A stretch of DNA of 16,923 bases from Byssochlamys sp. IMV 00236 (GCA_001931875.2 MSJH02000026.1:1-16923), one strand, 5' to 3'; shown: positions 1 through 9,233, counted from the first letter of the stretch. Notes: a model not told the origin generated them from the letters alone. Translations and numbers: made by a program.

Positions 1-36
<36 letters not shown>
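1..36. repeat. Poly-T run at the left contig end
   Basis: The first 36 bases are all T. The window also ends in a poly-T run, so both contig ends look like assembly breaks at homopolymers. It could also be the poly-A tail of a minus-strand retroelement, but no retroelement coding sequence is next to it. Confidence 0.9.
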
Positions 37-38
<2 letters not shown>

Positions 39-837
39 GCTGACAGACTAAAAAAATACTTGAATTTCCAGCACTTTTTGTAATATCGTCTTATCTATTC
101 ATGATTTGTTAGGTCAACAGGACGTTTGTTGATGTTTATTTTTACTACTTGCAGAAGAAGCATTCACTTGGCTTATTAACTGTCAATATTTCTACTTTTT
201 TTTTAACAGCTAAATAGCTAATAAACGCATATCTCAACAAACACGTTCTGATAACATTTCTCTTGGGAAGTGTCATATTGTTTTCGCACTTATTTTCAGA
301 CAAGTGTAAACAGTTAGTTCAGACGAACTGAAGTAAACTTTTCAGACATAAAACTAAGCCCAAGTCTGCTTCTTTATTGAGACATCTATCCCAAAAACTC
401 TTTGAATGTCTTATCCAACCAAGAATGTAATAACTGATTTACTAAACAGTTCTTTTATATCTCTTATTAATGTGCGAGTAATATCTGAATGGAGAGTGTG
501 CAGATTCTATATCATCTATTCATTGTTATCTCAAGTATTCTTCTTTCCTTTTTATGTTTTATAATAAATATACGCTCTCGAAACTTAAAAGAGGCGTAAT
601 TTGTAGTTTCTACATGAAAGAAAATGGCTCATATCAACGAAATCAGATGACAAAAAAAAAAGCAAGTAAACAATGAATATATGCAGTTTGAGGCGTGTGA
701 GCAAACTTGACCAATAGAATCGTTTATTTGGGAATTTCATCGTCTATAAAGAAATAAGTAAGGATGACTTTTGTTTTGTTACAAAAGGGGAAAAATACTT
801 ACTTGCCAAGATACTTTGTTCAACCAGTTTAGTTAGA
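37..837. other. AT-rich intergenic stretch, no gene seen
   Basis: No ORF with recognisable coding character is visible on either strand. The right end (about 799-837) is the 3' untranslated tail of the RPEL gene and holds a decayed piece of its duplicated exon. A minus-strand AATAAA lies at about 724-729, roughly 110 bases past the RPEL stop, and could be its polyadenylation signal. A short inverted repeat (AGTTC/GAACT, about 316-329) is present but too short to mean much. Confidence 0.5.
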
Positions 838-1310
838 TTATTCAGATGCGACTTCAGTGGGATCGGCTATGAGAACCCTTAGATAAGAAAATGCATAAAA
901 CAGAGAAGAAGTATTACTTACCTTTCAATATGTTATGCTGAATAAGTTCTTTGGGAGTAGGACGATGATCAATTTTATGAAGAAGAGATTCTTCAATCCT
1001 TTTCTTTTCTAGTTCATCCAACTGTTTTTCCAAGATACCTTGTTCAATCAGTTTAGTTCGATCAGGTCTTTCATGAAGCTTGTTTTCAAGACTGTCATGA
1101 ATCATGCTACGTTCAAGCTCAAATTGACTCTTTTGAAGCGCAGGTGCGACTTCAGTAGGATCGGCTATGAGAACCCTTAGATAAGAAAATGCATAAAGCA
1201 GGGGGGGGGAAGTGCTGCTTACCTTTCAATATGTTATGCTGAACAAGCTCTTCTGGAGTAGGACGATGATCAATTTTATGAAGAAGAGATTCTTCAACCC
1301 TTCTCTTTTC
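799..1310. repeat. Tandem duplication of about 300 bp inside the RPEL gene
   Basis: The RPEL-exon end, the following intron and the next exon start occur twice. The stretch ending in the donor at 1222 and running into the exon at 1164 matches the stretch ending in the donor at 921 and running into the exon at 866, an offset of 298-301 bp. A further match pairs 806-834 with 1030-1058 at an offset of only 224 bp, so the left copy lost about 74 bp. That deletion shifted the frame and creates the present stop at 838-840. An insert of nine G at 1201-1209 distinguishes the two intron copies. Confidence 0.85.
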
Positions 1311-1518
1311 TTGTTCGTCCATTTTAGGATCTACGATATAAAATGAGAAATAAATATTTAATTTAACTAGTATTTACCTTTGATAATATTCCTTTCGACC
1401 AAGTCTTGAATATCTGGTCTATGAGCTAACTGAGCTTCAAGTAGCTTTGCGGGATTTTCGGGTACAGCTAAAGAAAGTTAAAAGGACTAGTTGCTTACAG
1501 TCAAAGTTGCTTACTCAT
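838..1518 (-). CDS. RPEL-repeat protein (four RPEL motifs), five exons
   Basis: RPEL motifs bind monomeric (G-)actin in the MRTF and Phactr families, and small RPEL proteins of unknown role occur in fungi. My model uses exons 1518-1515, 1467-1378, 1330-1223, 1164-922 and 866-838. All junctions are GT-AG and phase 1, giving about 157 residues. The RPEL motifs centre on HRPDIQDL, HRPTPEEL, ERPDRTKL and HRPTPKEL, each followed by a hydrophobic I-(I/L) pair. The second and fourth motifs sit in nearly identical K-R-x-E-E-S-L-L-H-K contexts and come from a tandem duplication. The start is the weakest point: the ATG lies on a 4-nt coding piece before the first intron and would encode M-T. The protein ends in A-D-P-T-E-V-A-S-E with a TAA. 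The RPEL assignment is firm; exact ends are moderate. Confidence 0.78.
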
Positions 1519-1850
1519 TTCTACTGAAGAAAGAAAAAAAAAGAAAAAAGAAATTCATTAAAGATTGTTTATTTTTGCATTGAATCATGTGCGCACTTCC
1601 TCATTTCATAAAAGCAGCGCGGAGAGTATGATTTAAACACAGCACAAATCATTTTAATTTATACTTCACGATCTTTTTTGCCCTTAAAGAACAAGCAGCG
1701 TAGTCTATACACTCTTTCCGGAAAGTATATTCGCTCGATGAAGAGAATAAAATTCGCCCACATGAAAAACCAATTCGGTTATAAAACAGCATACCAAATT
1801 CTCGTTTTTGTTTTATTCCTTTTTCACAGTTAGTTCAGAAATCATAGATA
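1519..1850. other. Intergenic: RPEL 5' flank and transposon 5' flank
   Basis: Begins with an A/G-rich tract (1527-1552) that reads as a pyrimidine tract on the RPEL strand and ends in a CAG just upstream of the RPEL start, so a 5'-UTR intron is possible there. The rest should contain the 5' end of the Tc1-like element, but I could not find a terminal inverted repeat matching the other side. Confidence 0.4.
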
Positions 1851-3267
1851 ATGAACATTCAATTCTTGTTTGAAAATAGGAAAGGTTCTGTTGTCGACGA
1901 GTATGGCAGATCTGAATCGATGAATTATATTGTTGATGAGGGCCAGATTAATCTTGAAACTCTTAGCTCTCATACACAATATTTAGCTCAACAGCCTCTG
2001 GAAAGCGAGAAAGAAATAGAGACAATGCAGATGGAACAGGAGGCAAAGCCTGATAGCGATGTTACTATGAGGGATACATCCTTGAAACGAAATTATACAC
2101 GTTATTCTGATCAGGACAAAGTGAGGTTCTTCAAGCTGTTTTTTGAAAGGTGTCTGAGTGCGGCTGCAGCTGCAAACCAGCTTGGGATTCACGTTCGTAC
2201 AGCACAAAAATGGGCTAAAAAGTATGAGAAGGATCCTGGCAGTATCTTTGAGACTGGCCGTCCACGTGTTCTCCATGAAGAACACAAATGTGTTATTCTT
2301 GAGTGTATTGATGAGAATCCTTCCGTCGTCTTAGACGAAGTAATGGAGAAGCTAAAGCAAATACTCGCAGAATTAAACGTATCTAAAGCTACTTTATTTG
2401 ATTTTGTAAAACAACATTGCAATTTGTCTCTCAAAAAAGCTTGGCTTCAGCCCATAGACTGGAATAGCGAAGAAAGGATTCAAGAGTGATTGGATTGAAT
2501 TCGTAAATGGGGAAAAAACAGACACGGATTTTACGAGAAATTGCGCCTTTCTTGACGAATTAGCTTTCCATATTAATTTGAAACGTGGTATGGCATGGTC
2601 GAAGAAAGGTATACCGGCAGTGGTTACAGTTCCCAAAACACGAGCCACAACAACAACCATTTTAGGCGCGATTTCTGTTGATAGCCTAATTAAATGCAGC
2701 CTTAGACTTCCTCAGACTCCATCTAATAAAAAGAGACAGCGGGGAGATGGCATTGAGCGCGTGAGCAAAGGAACGGTTACAGGGCACTACGTTAGCTTTC
2801 TGAAAGCCACAATGAATGAAATGGATCAGCATCCACACATGAAAGGTCACTATCTCGTGATGGATAATGCTCCTATCCATACATCAGAGGACATAGCTAA
2901 ATACGTAGAATCTTGCGACTACCGCTGTGTTTACTTGCCTCCATATTTTCCTGAGCTCAATCCAATTGAACAATTCTGGTCAGTGGTCAAAAGCAGAGTG
3001 AAACGCAACAAGTTTCTCGAAAAGGGAACATTGATGGCTCGGATCACTGAAGCTTCTAATAGTTTGAAGCTAATTGATTTTAAAGGAATCGTTAGGTATT
3101 CTCATAAATGCTTGGACAAGTGTCGTAATAGGCAAACGCTCTCAGGAAGTTTTCTTTCACGCGTCAATGACAATAAAAAAAAAAAAAAAGAAAGAAAGAA
3201 AACTATTATGGTAAACGATGAGAAGGTGCGCAGGAAACAGCCCAAAGCTGGTCAAATGCGTAGTTAG
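1851..3267 (+). pseudogene. Tc1/mariner-type DD34E transposase, inactivated
   Basis: An intact transposase binds element ends through an N-terminal helix-turn-helix domain and cuts and joins DNA through a DDE RNase H-like domain. The first frame (1851-2489) holds the helix-turn-helix region: Y-S-D-Q-D-K, then A-A-A-N-Q-L-G-I-H-V-R-T-A-Q-K-W, then the G-R-P linker. The second frame continues in +1 from before 2554 to 3267 and holds the catalytic domain: Asp in F-L-D-E (2554-2556), Asp in V-M-D-N-A-P-I-H (2863-2865) and Glu in N-P-I-E-Q-F-W (2968-2970). The last two are separated by 34 residues, the Tc1 spacing. The frames do not join. Judged by family similarity, the first frame carries TGA stops at 2487-2489 (probably from CGA) and 2496-2498 (probably from TGG), and one extra A in the A6 run near 2513-2518 shifts the frame. 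A single frameshift near 2487 is a simpler but poorer-fitting reading. Confidence 0.9.
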
Positions 3268-3712
3268 TTCGTTTGATCCATTTCAATCAGACGATAGGCG
3301 CTTTCACCAAGAGTATCCATGCAATACGTCCTGATCAGCAAGCCTAAACAACAACGATGCATGTCGTTTTTTTTGTCATCTTCCTACCTCCCACAAAAAA
3401 ATCAAGGTTTTTCAAAACGGGAATGGACCCTTGCGGCTCTTACGGTTCTTACGGTACCTTCTTATGGAATCTTGTTACAGTACATCCCTAGAAACTTGCA
3501 TTTGTGTCCCTTTGCTTCTCAGTATTGGCAATAAATCGGCAACTAAGTCATTATAATTCATAGGTCATTCACAGTCTTGATGACTTGAGTAGTCCTTTCT
3601 CAAAGAAAACACCCAACTATTCCTTCAATGAAGATCATTGGCACATTATTACAGATCTATAGTATCTGTCTTGTCAGAAAAGTCTCTGTATAATAGCATT
3701 AGTACCGATTTT
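3268..3712. other. Transposon 3' flank and intergenic sequence
   Basis: This stretch holds a 71-codon plus-strand ORF (3319-3534) with no recognisable motif, which I regard as chance. No inverted repeat matching the transposase 5' flank was found. The right end abuts the stop codon of the family remnant on the minus strand. Confidence 0.4.
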
Positions 3713-4051
3713 TTATTTTTTATTTTTTTCGTGATAAACACTGGAGTAAGATACGTGAAGACTCTCGGAACTGGCGTAATTCGTAAGTAAGCCCCTATTC
3801 TGGCCAACTTGTAAGCACATTTTCCAATTTATCCGGCCCATGAACTTGTTCTTGAAATCTTGCGCAAATTTGAAATCTTGATCAGACATAGCATGCTTTA
3901 GGCTTTTCTTCTTTGATGACGGCCCCAGCGGCGACTGATGAAGGAAATCCAATTCTTGAGATGTGGTTTCATCGTCCTGCAAGCGGTATTTGATTTCATG
4001 ATTATATTCAATACCACGTTCACAAATTCGTTTGGGAAACACTACATGCAC
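3713..4051 (-). pseudogene. C-terminal remnant of the Rhizopus-type PD-(D/E)XK-like family
   Basis: The open frame encodes about 112 residues whose end matches the C-terminal module of the gene at 15942-16292. Shared residues keep the same spacing: F-K-x-K, then G-R-x2-W-x2-C, then G-x-N-x-G, N-Y and L-x2-S-Y, followed by a Lys-rich tail. The nuclease-like core that precedes this module in the right-hand copy is absent. The frame has no ATG at its 5' end; an in-frame TAG follows upstream inside the inverted repeat at 4062-4079. It therefore looks like a 5'-truncated gene, cut where the 408-bp inverted-repeat element begins. A short functional protein starting at an internal Met is possible but less likely. 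Confidence 0.65.
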
Positions 4052-4061
4052 GAAAAAATTT

Positions 4062-4469
4062 GGGTTTTGCTATTTGCACTACACATTTGCACTACATTTT
4101 CACAATTAATGATATAAGCAACTCCATTTGCACAGCAAGTAGCATATATATTGTGTTTACCTTATAAAAATCCAACTTGTAAAGTATTATTTGAAGAAAG
4201 AAAAACAAAAAGAAAGGACTAATCACAAAATACGTTACTCTTGTAGATGCGACATACCCAACTCTCATTGGCCGTGGTACGTTCATGCAACAATCCTGTT
4301 TTCTTATAAAATGATGTTGTTTGTAATAACAAACCCTCTCTCGTCTCAACATAATAAAGAGATTATTACAGACTTGTCGACGCCTGCTTCTCTTATACTT
4401 CAGTATTGTAAATAATGTCGTGTGGGTGTGGTTTGTCTAGTGCTGTTTGCTGTGCAAATAGCAAAACCC
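4062..4469. mobile_element. 408-bp element with perfect 18-bp terminal inverted repeats (MITE-like)
   Basis: GGGTTTTGCTATTTGCAC at 4062-4079 is the exact reverse complement of 4452-4469. A second inner inverted match pairs 4126-4138 (ATTTGCACAGCAA) with 4447-4459. The left end also repeats ATTTGCACTAC twice (4072-4082 and 4085-4095). The interior has no recognisable protein; an ORF at 4191-4415 is short and unconvincing. Size and ends fit a non-autonomous DNA transposon. I see no clear target-site duplication. The left end sits exactly where the minus-strand family remnant loses its coding frame. Confidence 0.6.
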
Positions 4470-4573
4470 CCATATTTACTACAAATATTTACATGTGCTT
4501 AAAAGTAACTCTTTAAATTCCGACTAAATTTTAGAAATACACAGTTTGACTTTCTCTTTTTTTTTCTTCTCAT

Positions 4574-6328
4574 ATGACTTCTTCTCTTCAGCAGTTGCCT
4601 ATTACCGTAATTGAACTTATACTTGACCATATTACTTTAAAGCGACAATTGCTACAGCTCAGACTGGTTTGTTATAAGCTGTATTTGGTTTCAACCAGAA
4701 AGTTATTTAGACGTATTAATCTCTGCAGTGATTATTGCATCCATGTACTTCATGACCTATCTACCAACTTGCCTCAGCCTTATAGGTTACTCCAAATTGG
4801 TAATTTTGTTAAAGTGATATCTATACAATGGTACATACCATGCTACGATCCAAGACCATTCATACCACGCCAAGCTTTTATAAAGTTGGCTCAATCTTGT
4901 CCGAATGTGGAAGCAATTGAAGCGCCACCGCGAGTTTTCAAAAAATACATATTGATAGCTCTTCTTTACATGGATGACAACATAAAATGGAAACTGAAGA
5001 GGCTGCCTGAAGATAGTTTCACTATGGATTTAATAACCATTGATCATTATTACAAGTACAAAGACTCTATCACTGAGCTTAATGCTCCTTTGGGAGTTCA
5101 TGATTTGCGCTTTTTAAAATCATTCAAAAGGCTTCAAAGACTTAATCTACGCAAGATTAGTGTGACCACACTGGAGGACTATATGTCTATCTTTGATCAT
5201 TGTCCTGACCTATCCCGCCTATTTGCTGGCATTAGCGTGTCTGCATCTGAACTCGTTCCAGTGATTGAAACGCCACATCAGTCTATGAAAGATATGAGTC
5301 TCCATGTCACATCCGATACGTTATCAGACACAGTCGTTGCTTATACCACGCAGAAGCTTGTTAATTTATCAAATATACGTATTAGTATGGGTAATCCACA
5401 TTCGCAAGCAATCAGTCACAGGTCATACGATCGACTCTTTGACTTACTCATCAAGCATGCAGATAGGCAATCTCAGTTCACCCTGGCATTAAATGAATAC
5501 CAACTCGAGGATGATCCAGATGCCGAAGGTATCGTGCCCTTTATGGTCCGCGTCTATCTCGAGAGTTTGTTCAAGCTACGGATGCCTAATTTGAGTCATA
5601 ACTTGGAAATAATCCAACAATCATTTATTAATGAGAATCCAGTTCTCAAGACTATTTTCAGAAGGATAGATGGCTCTATCAAATGTTTTACTAGATTATA
5701 CGCACCATATCATAATCCAAACATGAGGTTAGGTGAATACTTGGGACGTTCAGTACCATATATACACAGGCTATATGCTAAATCAGGGAATACTTCAAGG
5801 TATAGAATCCCTGACGCTTTATGTTCATTCATAAAGAAATGTCATTATCTTCAATCGCTGGAATTCGCAAACTATGAACTGCCTGGTTTACCAGAATGTA
5901 CCAACACATCTGTTCAAACAATAAGGCTCAACTCTATTGTAGCTTCAAATGGATTATTTGAAGACTTGGTATCTAATTTCCCGAACCTGAAGCATCTTTA
6001 TATAAATGATGTTTTTGCTGCTGGTAGTCCGGATAATTCAGAAATAATAATCATAGATTGGCCCAGCATATGCCTTGAAACATTAAATATCTACAATTTG
6101 CAACCACTACATGGTAACGATGAGGACAAGGAAGGAATGTTTATTATAACAACATCTAAAAAAAGATCATACTTTGAGACCGATGTTATAGTTCCCATCC
6201 ATTATATTTATGATGAAATGATAACAGAAGAGAAACTACAAGATGCTGGTTTCCAGGTATATATCAATTGTCAATCGATTCAACGATTTAGACTACAAGA
6301 CGTTGAATTTAAGCTTGATGCAGAATAA
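4574..6328 (+). CDS. F-box protein with LRR-like C-terminal region
   Basis: Proteins of this design recruit substrates to SCF (Skp1-Cullin-F-box) ubiquitin ligases: the F-box binds Skp1 and the C-terminal repeats bind the target. The single-exon ORF encodes 584 residues. Residues about 5-50 form a degenerate F-box (L-P-I-T-V-I-E-L-I-L-D-H-I, then L-R-L-V-C-Y-K-L-Y and R-K-L-F-R-R-I). The rest contains irregular leucine-rich stretches such as L-K-S-F-K-R-L-Q-R-L-N-L-R near residue 185 and F-P-N-L-K-H-L-Y-I near 470, plus C-P-N-V-E-A-I and C-P-D-L-S-R-L elements typical of fungal F-box/LRR proteins. The start follows a pyrimidine-rich leader and is the first ATG. The gene is intronless, unlike its spliced neighbours. 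An AATAAA overlaps the stop (6324-6329). It converges with the next gene, with only 70 bp between stops. The substrate is unknown. Confidence 0.8.
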   Translation: MTSSLQQLPITVIELILDHITLKRQLLQLRLVCYKLYLVSTRKLFRRINLCSDYCIHVLHDLSTNLPQPYRLLQIGNFVKVISIQWYIPCYDPRPFIPRQAFIKLAQSCPNVEAIEAPPRVFKKYILIALLYMDDNIKWKLKRLPEDSFTMDLITIDHYYKYKDSITELNAPLGVHDLRFLKSFKRLQRLNLRKISVTTLEDYMSIFDHCPDLSRLFAGISVSASELVPVIETPHQSMKDMSLHVTSDTLSDTVVAYTTQKLVNLSNIRISMGNPHSQAISHRSYDRLFDLLIKHADRQSQFTLALNEYQLEDDPDAEGIVPFMVRVYLESLFKLRMPNLSHNLEIIQQSFINENPVLKTIFRRIDGSIKCFTRLYAPYHNPNMRLGEYLGRSVPYIHRLYAKSGNTSRYRIPDALCSFIKKCHYLQSLEFANYELPGLPECTNTSVQTIRLNSIVASNGLFEDLVSNFPNLKHLYINDVFAAGSPDNSEIIIIDWPSICLETLNIYNLQPLHGNDEDKEGMFIITTSKKRSYFETDVIVPIHYIYDEMITEEKLQDAGFQVYINCQSIQRFRLQDVEFKLDAE

Positions 6329-6359
6329 AAAAGTATTTGTTATAAAAATAATGTGTCTT

Positions 6360-6365
6360 TTTATT
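6360..6365 (-). terminator. Candidate polyadenylation signal of the MYSM1-like gene
   Basis: AATAAA on the minus strand, 33 bases past the TAA stop at 6399-6401, the expected distance for a short fungal 3' UTR. Confidence 0.45.
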
Positions 6366-6398
6366 TGATAAACAAGATGTGTACATATAAATGATATC

Positions 6399-7858
6399 TT
6401 ATACTGCCAATGATTGTATGACACCATCTGCCGAGTTTCCAGGCACAGTGTTATTGGTATTGTCTGCTAAAGGGTTGTTGGATTGGGTAATAAAGTGTTC
6501 CTGAACCATGTTTTTAACCGTTTCCAAAAATTTATCATTGTCTTCAGGTGTCATGTACAAGTGTACTCTTAGTGAAGACAAGAGCTTGTCCAATCGAGGC
6601 TTTTGAGCAAATGTCATTGTCATGTCAATCTTACTATAGACATGAATTAATAAAAAGAATAGTAAATGAATCATTCTTACCTTTCATAATCCTTATATTC
6701 TTGTAAAAGGTTATTAAATGTATTCAAGACATCTTGAGATACTTGTGGTTTTTGTTCAACTTGTTGTATGCAAGCATAAGGAAGACCTAAAGGATATAAG
6801 TACGATACTTTTAAAAAGACATTCGTATAAACCTACGGTATTGATTGGTTGTGCTCCATCTTTTACTGATATGAAGACATCGTATTTGTGATCGATCGGT
6901 TGCATACTCTTGATTATAAGGAGAAATGATGAACCCAATGAATGGTTCATCACCAGAAGCTTCATTACGAAATAGATCCTAAAAGCGGGGACCTTGTTTA
7001 GTATTTCTTTTATAGCCAAAATCATCGTTTTCTTTACTTGATATGAAGTTTGATTCTCAATGTCTCGAATACTTGGTTGCGGCTCAAAGGTAGGATGAGA
7101 GTGATACCATCCGACGACATCAAGACCCTTTTGCTCAAATAACTCTCTGGCAGCCATTTCCGATACAGGGTCCATTTCACACTGATAATCGTCATTAGCC
7201 ATCAGATGAACTTGCTATATATACATCTGTGACATACCTGGATGCCAGTACTTGTGCTGCGACAAGGGAATACATACTCAACCTTTAACTTATTCTGACC
7301 ACCATCTGGATCCTTCAAGAATCTTCCACCAAGTAAGCCAATGATTTCGGTGAAAGCTAAATGAGCATGAAACTCCATAACGAGCTACTGAAAATAAGCA
7401 TACAAAAAATCAACATAAGAAGCACATTCTTACAAGGGCATCACTACCGATTTCTACAGTAAAAGGAGCGTCCTTTTGTTGAGCGTAGTAACCCAGAGGA
7501 ATTAACGTAAATGGATCATTATCGCCTCCTATACGACCATTGTCTCCATAGAAACCATCGCGCCTTCTTGCATTTCTTTTGGGTCTCTTTTTACCATCTA
7601 TACGACAAAGTTAATAAAAAAGATAAACACTAGTCCATGATAATACCTTTGGTGATAGTGTATTCCACTTTTTCTTTATGATCCTTATCGTCATCATCGT
7701 CGTCGTCGTCGCCATACACTTCCTCCCTAAACATGGCCATGATTTGAGCATATATCATTGACCAGTAAAGCACCACACTTACCAATAATATCCAGGTCGT
7801 CGTTTCTTTTTATTTGCACTATGAGATGTGTGTGTTAGGCTCTTGTTTCTCTCCCATT

Positions 7859-7893
<35 letters not shown>

Positions 7894-9131
7894 CAGGAAC
7901 CAAAAAAAAAGCCGTCATTTACCCATCTTCGCTGCTGCCACTTTTACGACCAGGTCTTTTTCTTGTAGTAGGTGAAACAACGCAGTTTACGTTGATAGCA
8001 TGAATGCTTTCGAGATAACTGTGTATTCTGCCAACAGCGTTCACATCACCACAGTCGGGTAAATTTTTACGACCAGCTGTCTTGGTCAAGTAGTTTGGAC
8101 GCGTCTCTCTCCAGCATTTTAATATGTGATTTCTTATTCTCTTGTATCTTTCGGGTGTCTTGGCTTGCTTTCCCATAAACCACTCAGCATTTCCTTTCTT
8201 TTCGTGTTCTGTAATGTCATTTTCATCAAGTACCTGAAAAAAAGTACATTAGCAAGTTGCATATAAAAAGGGGCAGCTTTAATTCTTACAGTTTCAGAGA
8301 TAGTATTTACGTTATCGACTTGTTCTACTTGAGTGGTCTCTGTTGATGGAACAGAAGGCGGAAGGGGAACAGCAGTAGTAGCCGTATGACTCATGGTGGA
8401 AGGTTGTGATATAAAAAAATTTGCATTCGGATGAATATTTTGGGAAACAGAGATTTGTGGCACCATGCTTGACGCAGGCGGTAACCGCATCGTTTCATTG
8501 GGTGCTGGATAAGCAGCCATATGCGATACCTGTGAAAAAGAAGGTAGCAGGTTTTCAGCTATCGTCATGGATACCATAGATTCATGCTTTCCTATGGTGT
8601 TGAGAGACAGAGTTGCTGTTTTTAAAAAAAGGGTTTACCTTTGGTTTAAACTCTGCTCTTTGACGAGCGTGATTTTTACATTGTAGGGCGTTCCGGGTCT
8701 TGACATGATCAGCTATAGCTTTCCAACTTCCATAGCCATAGAGTCTCTAATAAAGAGTGAATCATTTGTTTATACAAAAGCGAATTTATTACAATGGCAT
8801 CCAACAGGAGCGCGTCCTCTTCTGGAGTCCATCTCATGTTGTGTGAAGGTAAGGAAGCGGATGAAGATGTTCCTAACAAGACGGTTACACATCTTTTTCA
8901 TTTTGCTTTGACATCTTTTTTTTTTTCTCTTTTACTTGGCTTCACTTCTCTTTCTTCTCCTGTTTGAAACTGATTGACATTTGGTTCAATAGGTGATGGT
9001 ATTGTGGTGTTCAGTGTTGGTTGAAAATGATGAGGTTGCTCAGTCATAGGTTGAGACAAATGATCATAACCATAGTAATAGTAATGACGATGCTCATCAG
9101 ATAATAAATGTATATTGTTCATATCTCCCAT
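6399..9131 (-). CDS. MYSM1-like SANT-SWIRM-MPN histone H2A deubiquitinase, 13 exons
   Basis: MYSM1 (2A-DUB) is a nuclear zinc metalloprotease that removes ubiquitin from histone H2A. Exons: 9131-8936, 8872-8793, 8746-8639, 8586-8290, 8233-7923, 7818-7783, 7726-7647, 7597-7434, 7384-7238, 7181-7038, 6978-6837, 6786-6681, 6633-6399. All phases fit, giving about 681 residues. A His/Tyr-rich N-terminus precedes a SANT/Myb domain (about 78-128; R-W-T-P-E-E-D, Y-G-S-W-K-A-I). Next is a Ser/Pro-rich linker, then a SWIRM domain (about 244-309; [21 protein letters not shown]), an acidic Asp run, then MPN. The JAMM residues are all present: Glu437 (T-E-I-I-G-L-L-G-G), His500-Ser-His502, Ser510 and Asp513. 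The region E-A-L-x-x-M to S-Q-I-x-C-L-x-I-S resembles MYSM1 closely. Exon 1 is the least certain: an in-frame TGA (8898-8900) must be removed by the first intron, otherwise translation starts at 8837. The acceptor at 8587 is a weak AAG. Confidence 0.85.
7860..7893. repeat. 34-nt poly-T run (poly-A on the gene strand) inside an intron
   Basis: This homopolymer lies inside the MYSM1-like intron 7922-7819, which joins the SWIRM exon to the linker exon. It makes this the longest intron of the gene (104 nt; the others are 45-63 nt). The length is likely polymorphic or inexact because of slippage or sequencing. Confidence 0.9.
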
Positions 9132-9227
9132 TCTTAAATTGCTGTCAGATGATTGAATAATAAGAAGAAGAGAGAGAGAAAAAGAAAAAGAGGAAAAGAT
9201 TGATAAATAAAGAGTTGAATGGCTATT

Positions 9228-9233
9228 TTTATT
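9228..9233 (-). terminator. Candidate polyadenylation signal of the DHX34-like gene
   Basis: AATAAA on the minus strand, 31 bases past the TGA stop at 9265-9267. It lies in the short gap (133 bp) before the start codon of the MYSM1-like gene on the same strand. Confidence 0.45.

Noticed and set aside
560..640. Minus-strand T-N-Y-A-S-like stretch resembling the family remnant's C-terminus
   Set aside because: Only five residues match, a frameshift would be needed to extend it, and the upstream G-R-x2-W motif is absent.
309..1841. A 14-bp word (ACAGTTAGTTCAGA) at about 309 and about 1828 as possible transposon ends
   Set aside because: A shared word of this length is close to chance expectation for the window, is in direct rather than inverted orientation, and has no counterpart downstream of the transposase.
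1983..2660. Minus-strand ORFs opposite the transposase
   Set aside because: They are antisense shadows of the transposase frame, with no motif and a skewed Cys/Phe/Ser composition.
3319..3534. 71-codon plus-strand ORF
   Set aside because: It has no motif and no homologous feel, and lies in the transposon flank.
4092..4415. ORFs on both strands inside the 408-bp inverted-repeat element
   Set aside because: Short and low complexity; the plus-strand end looks slightly protein-like but no start context or family is recognisable.
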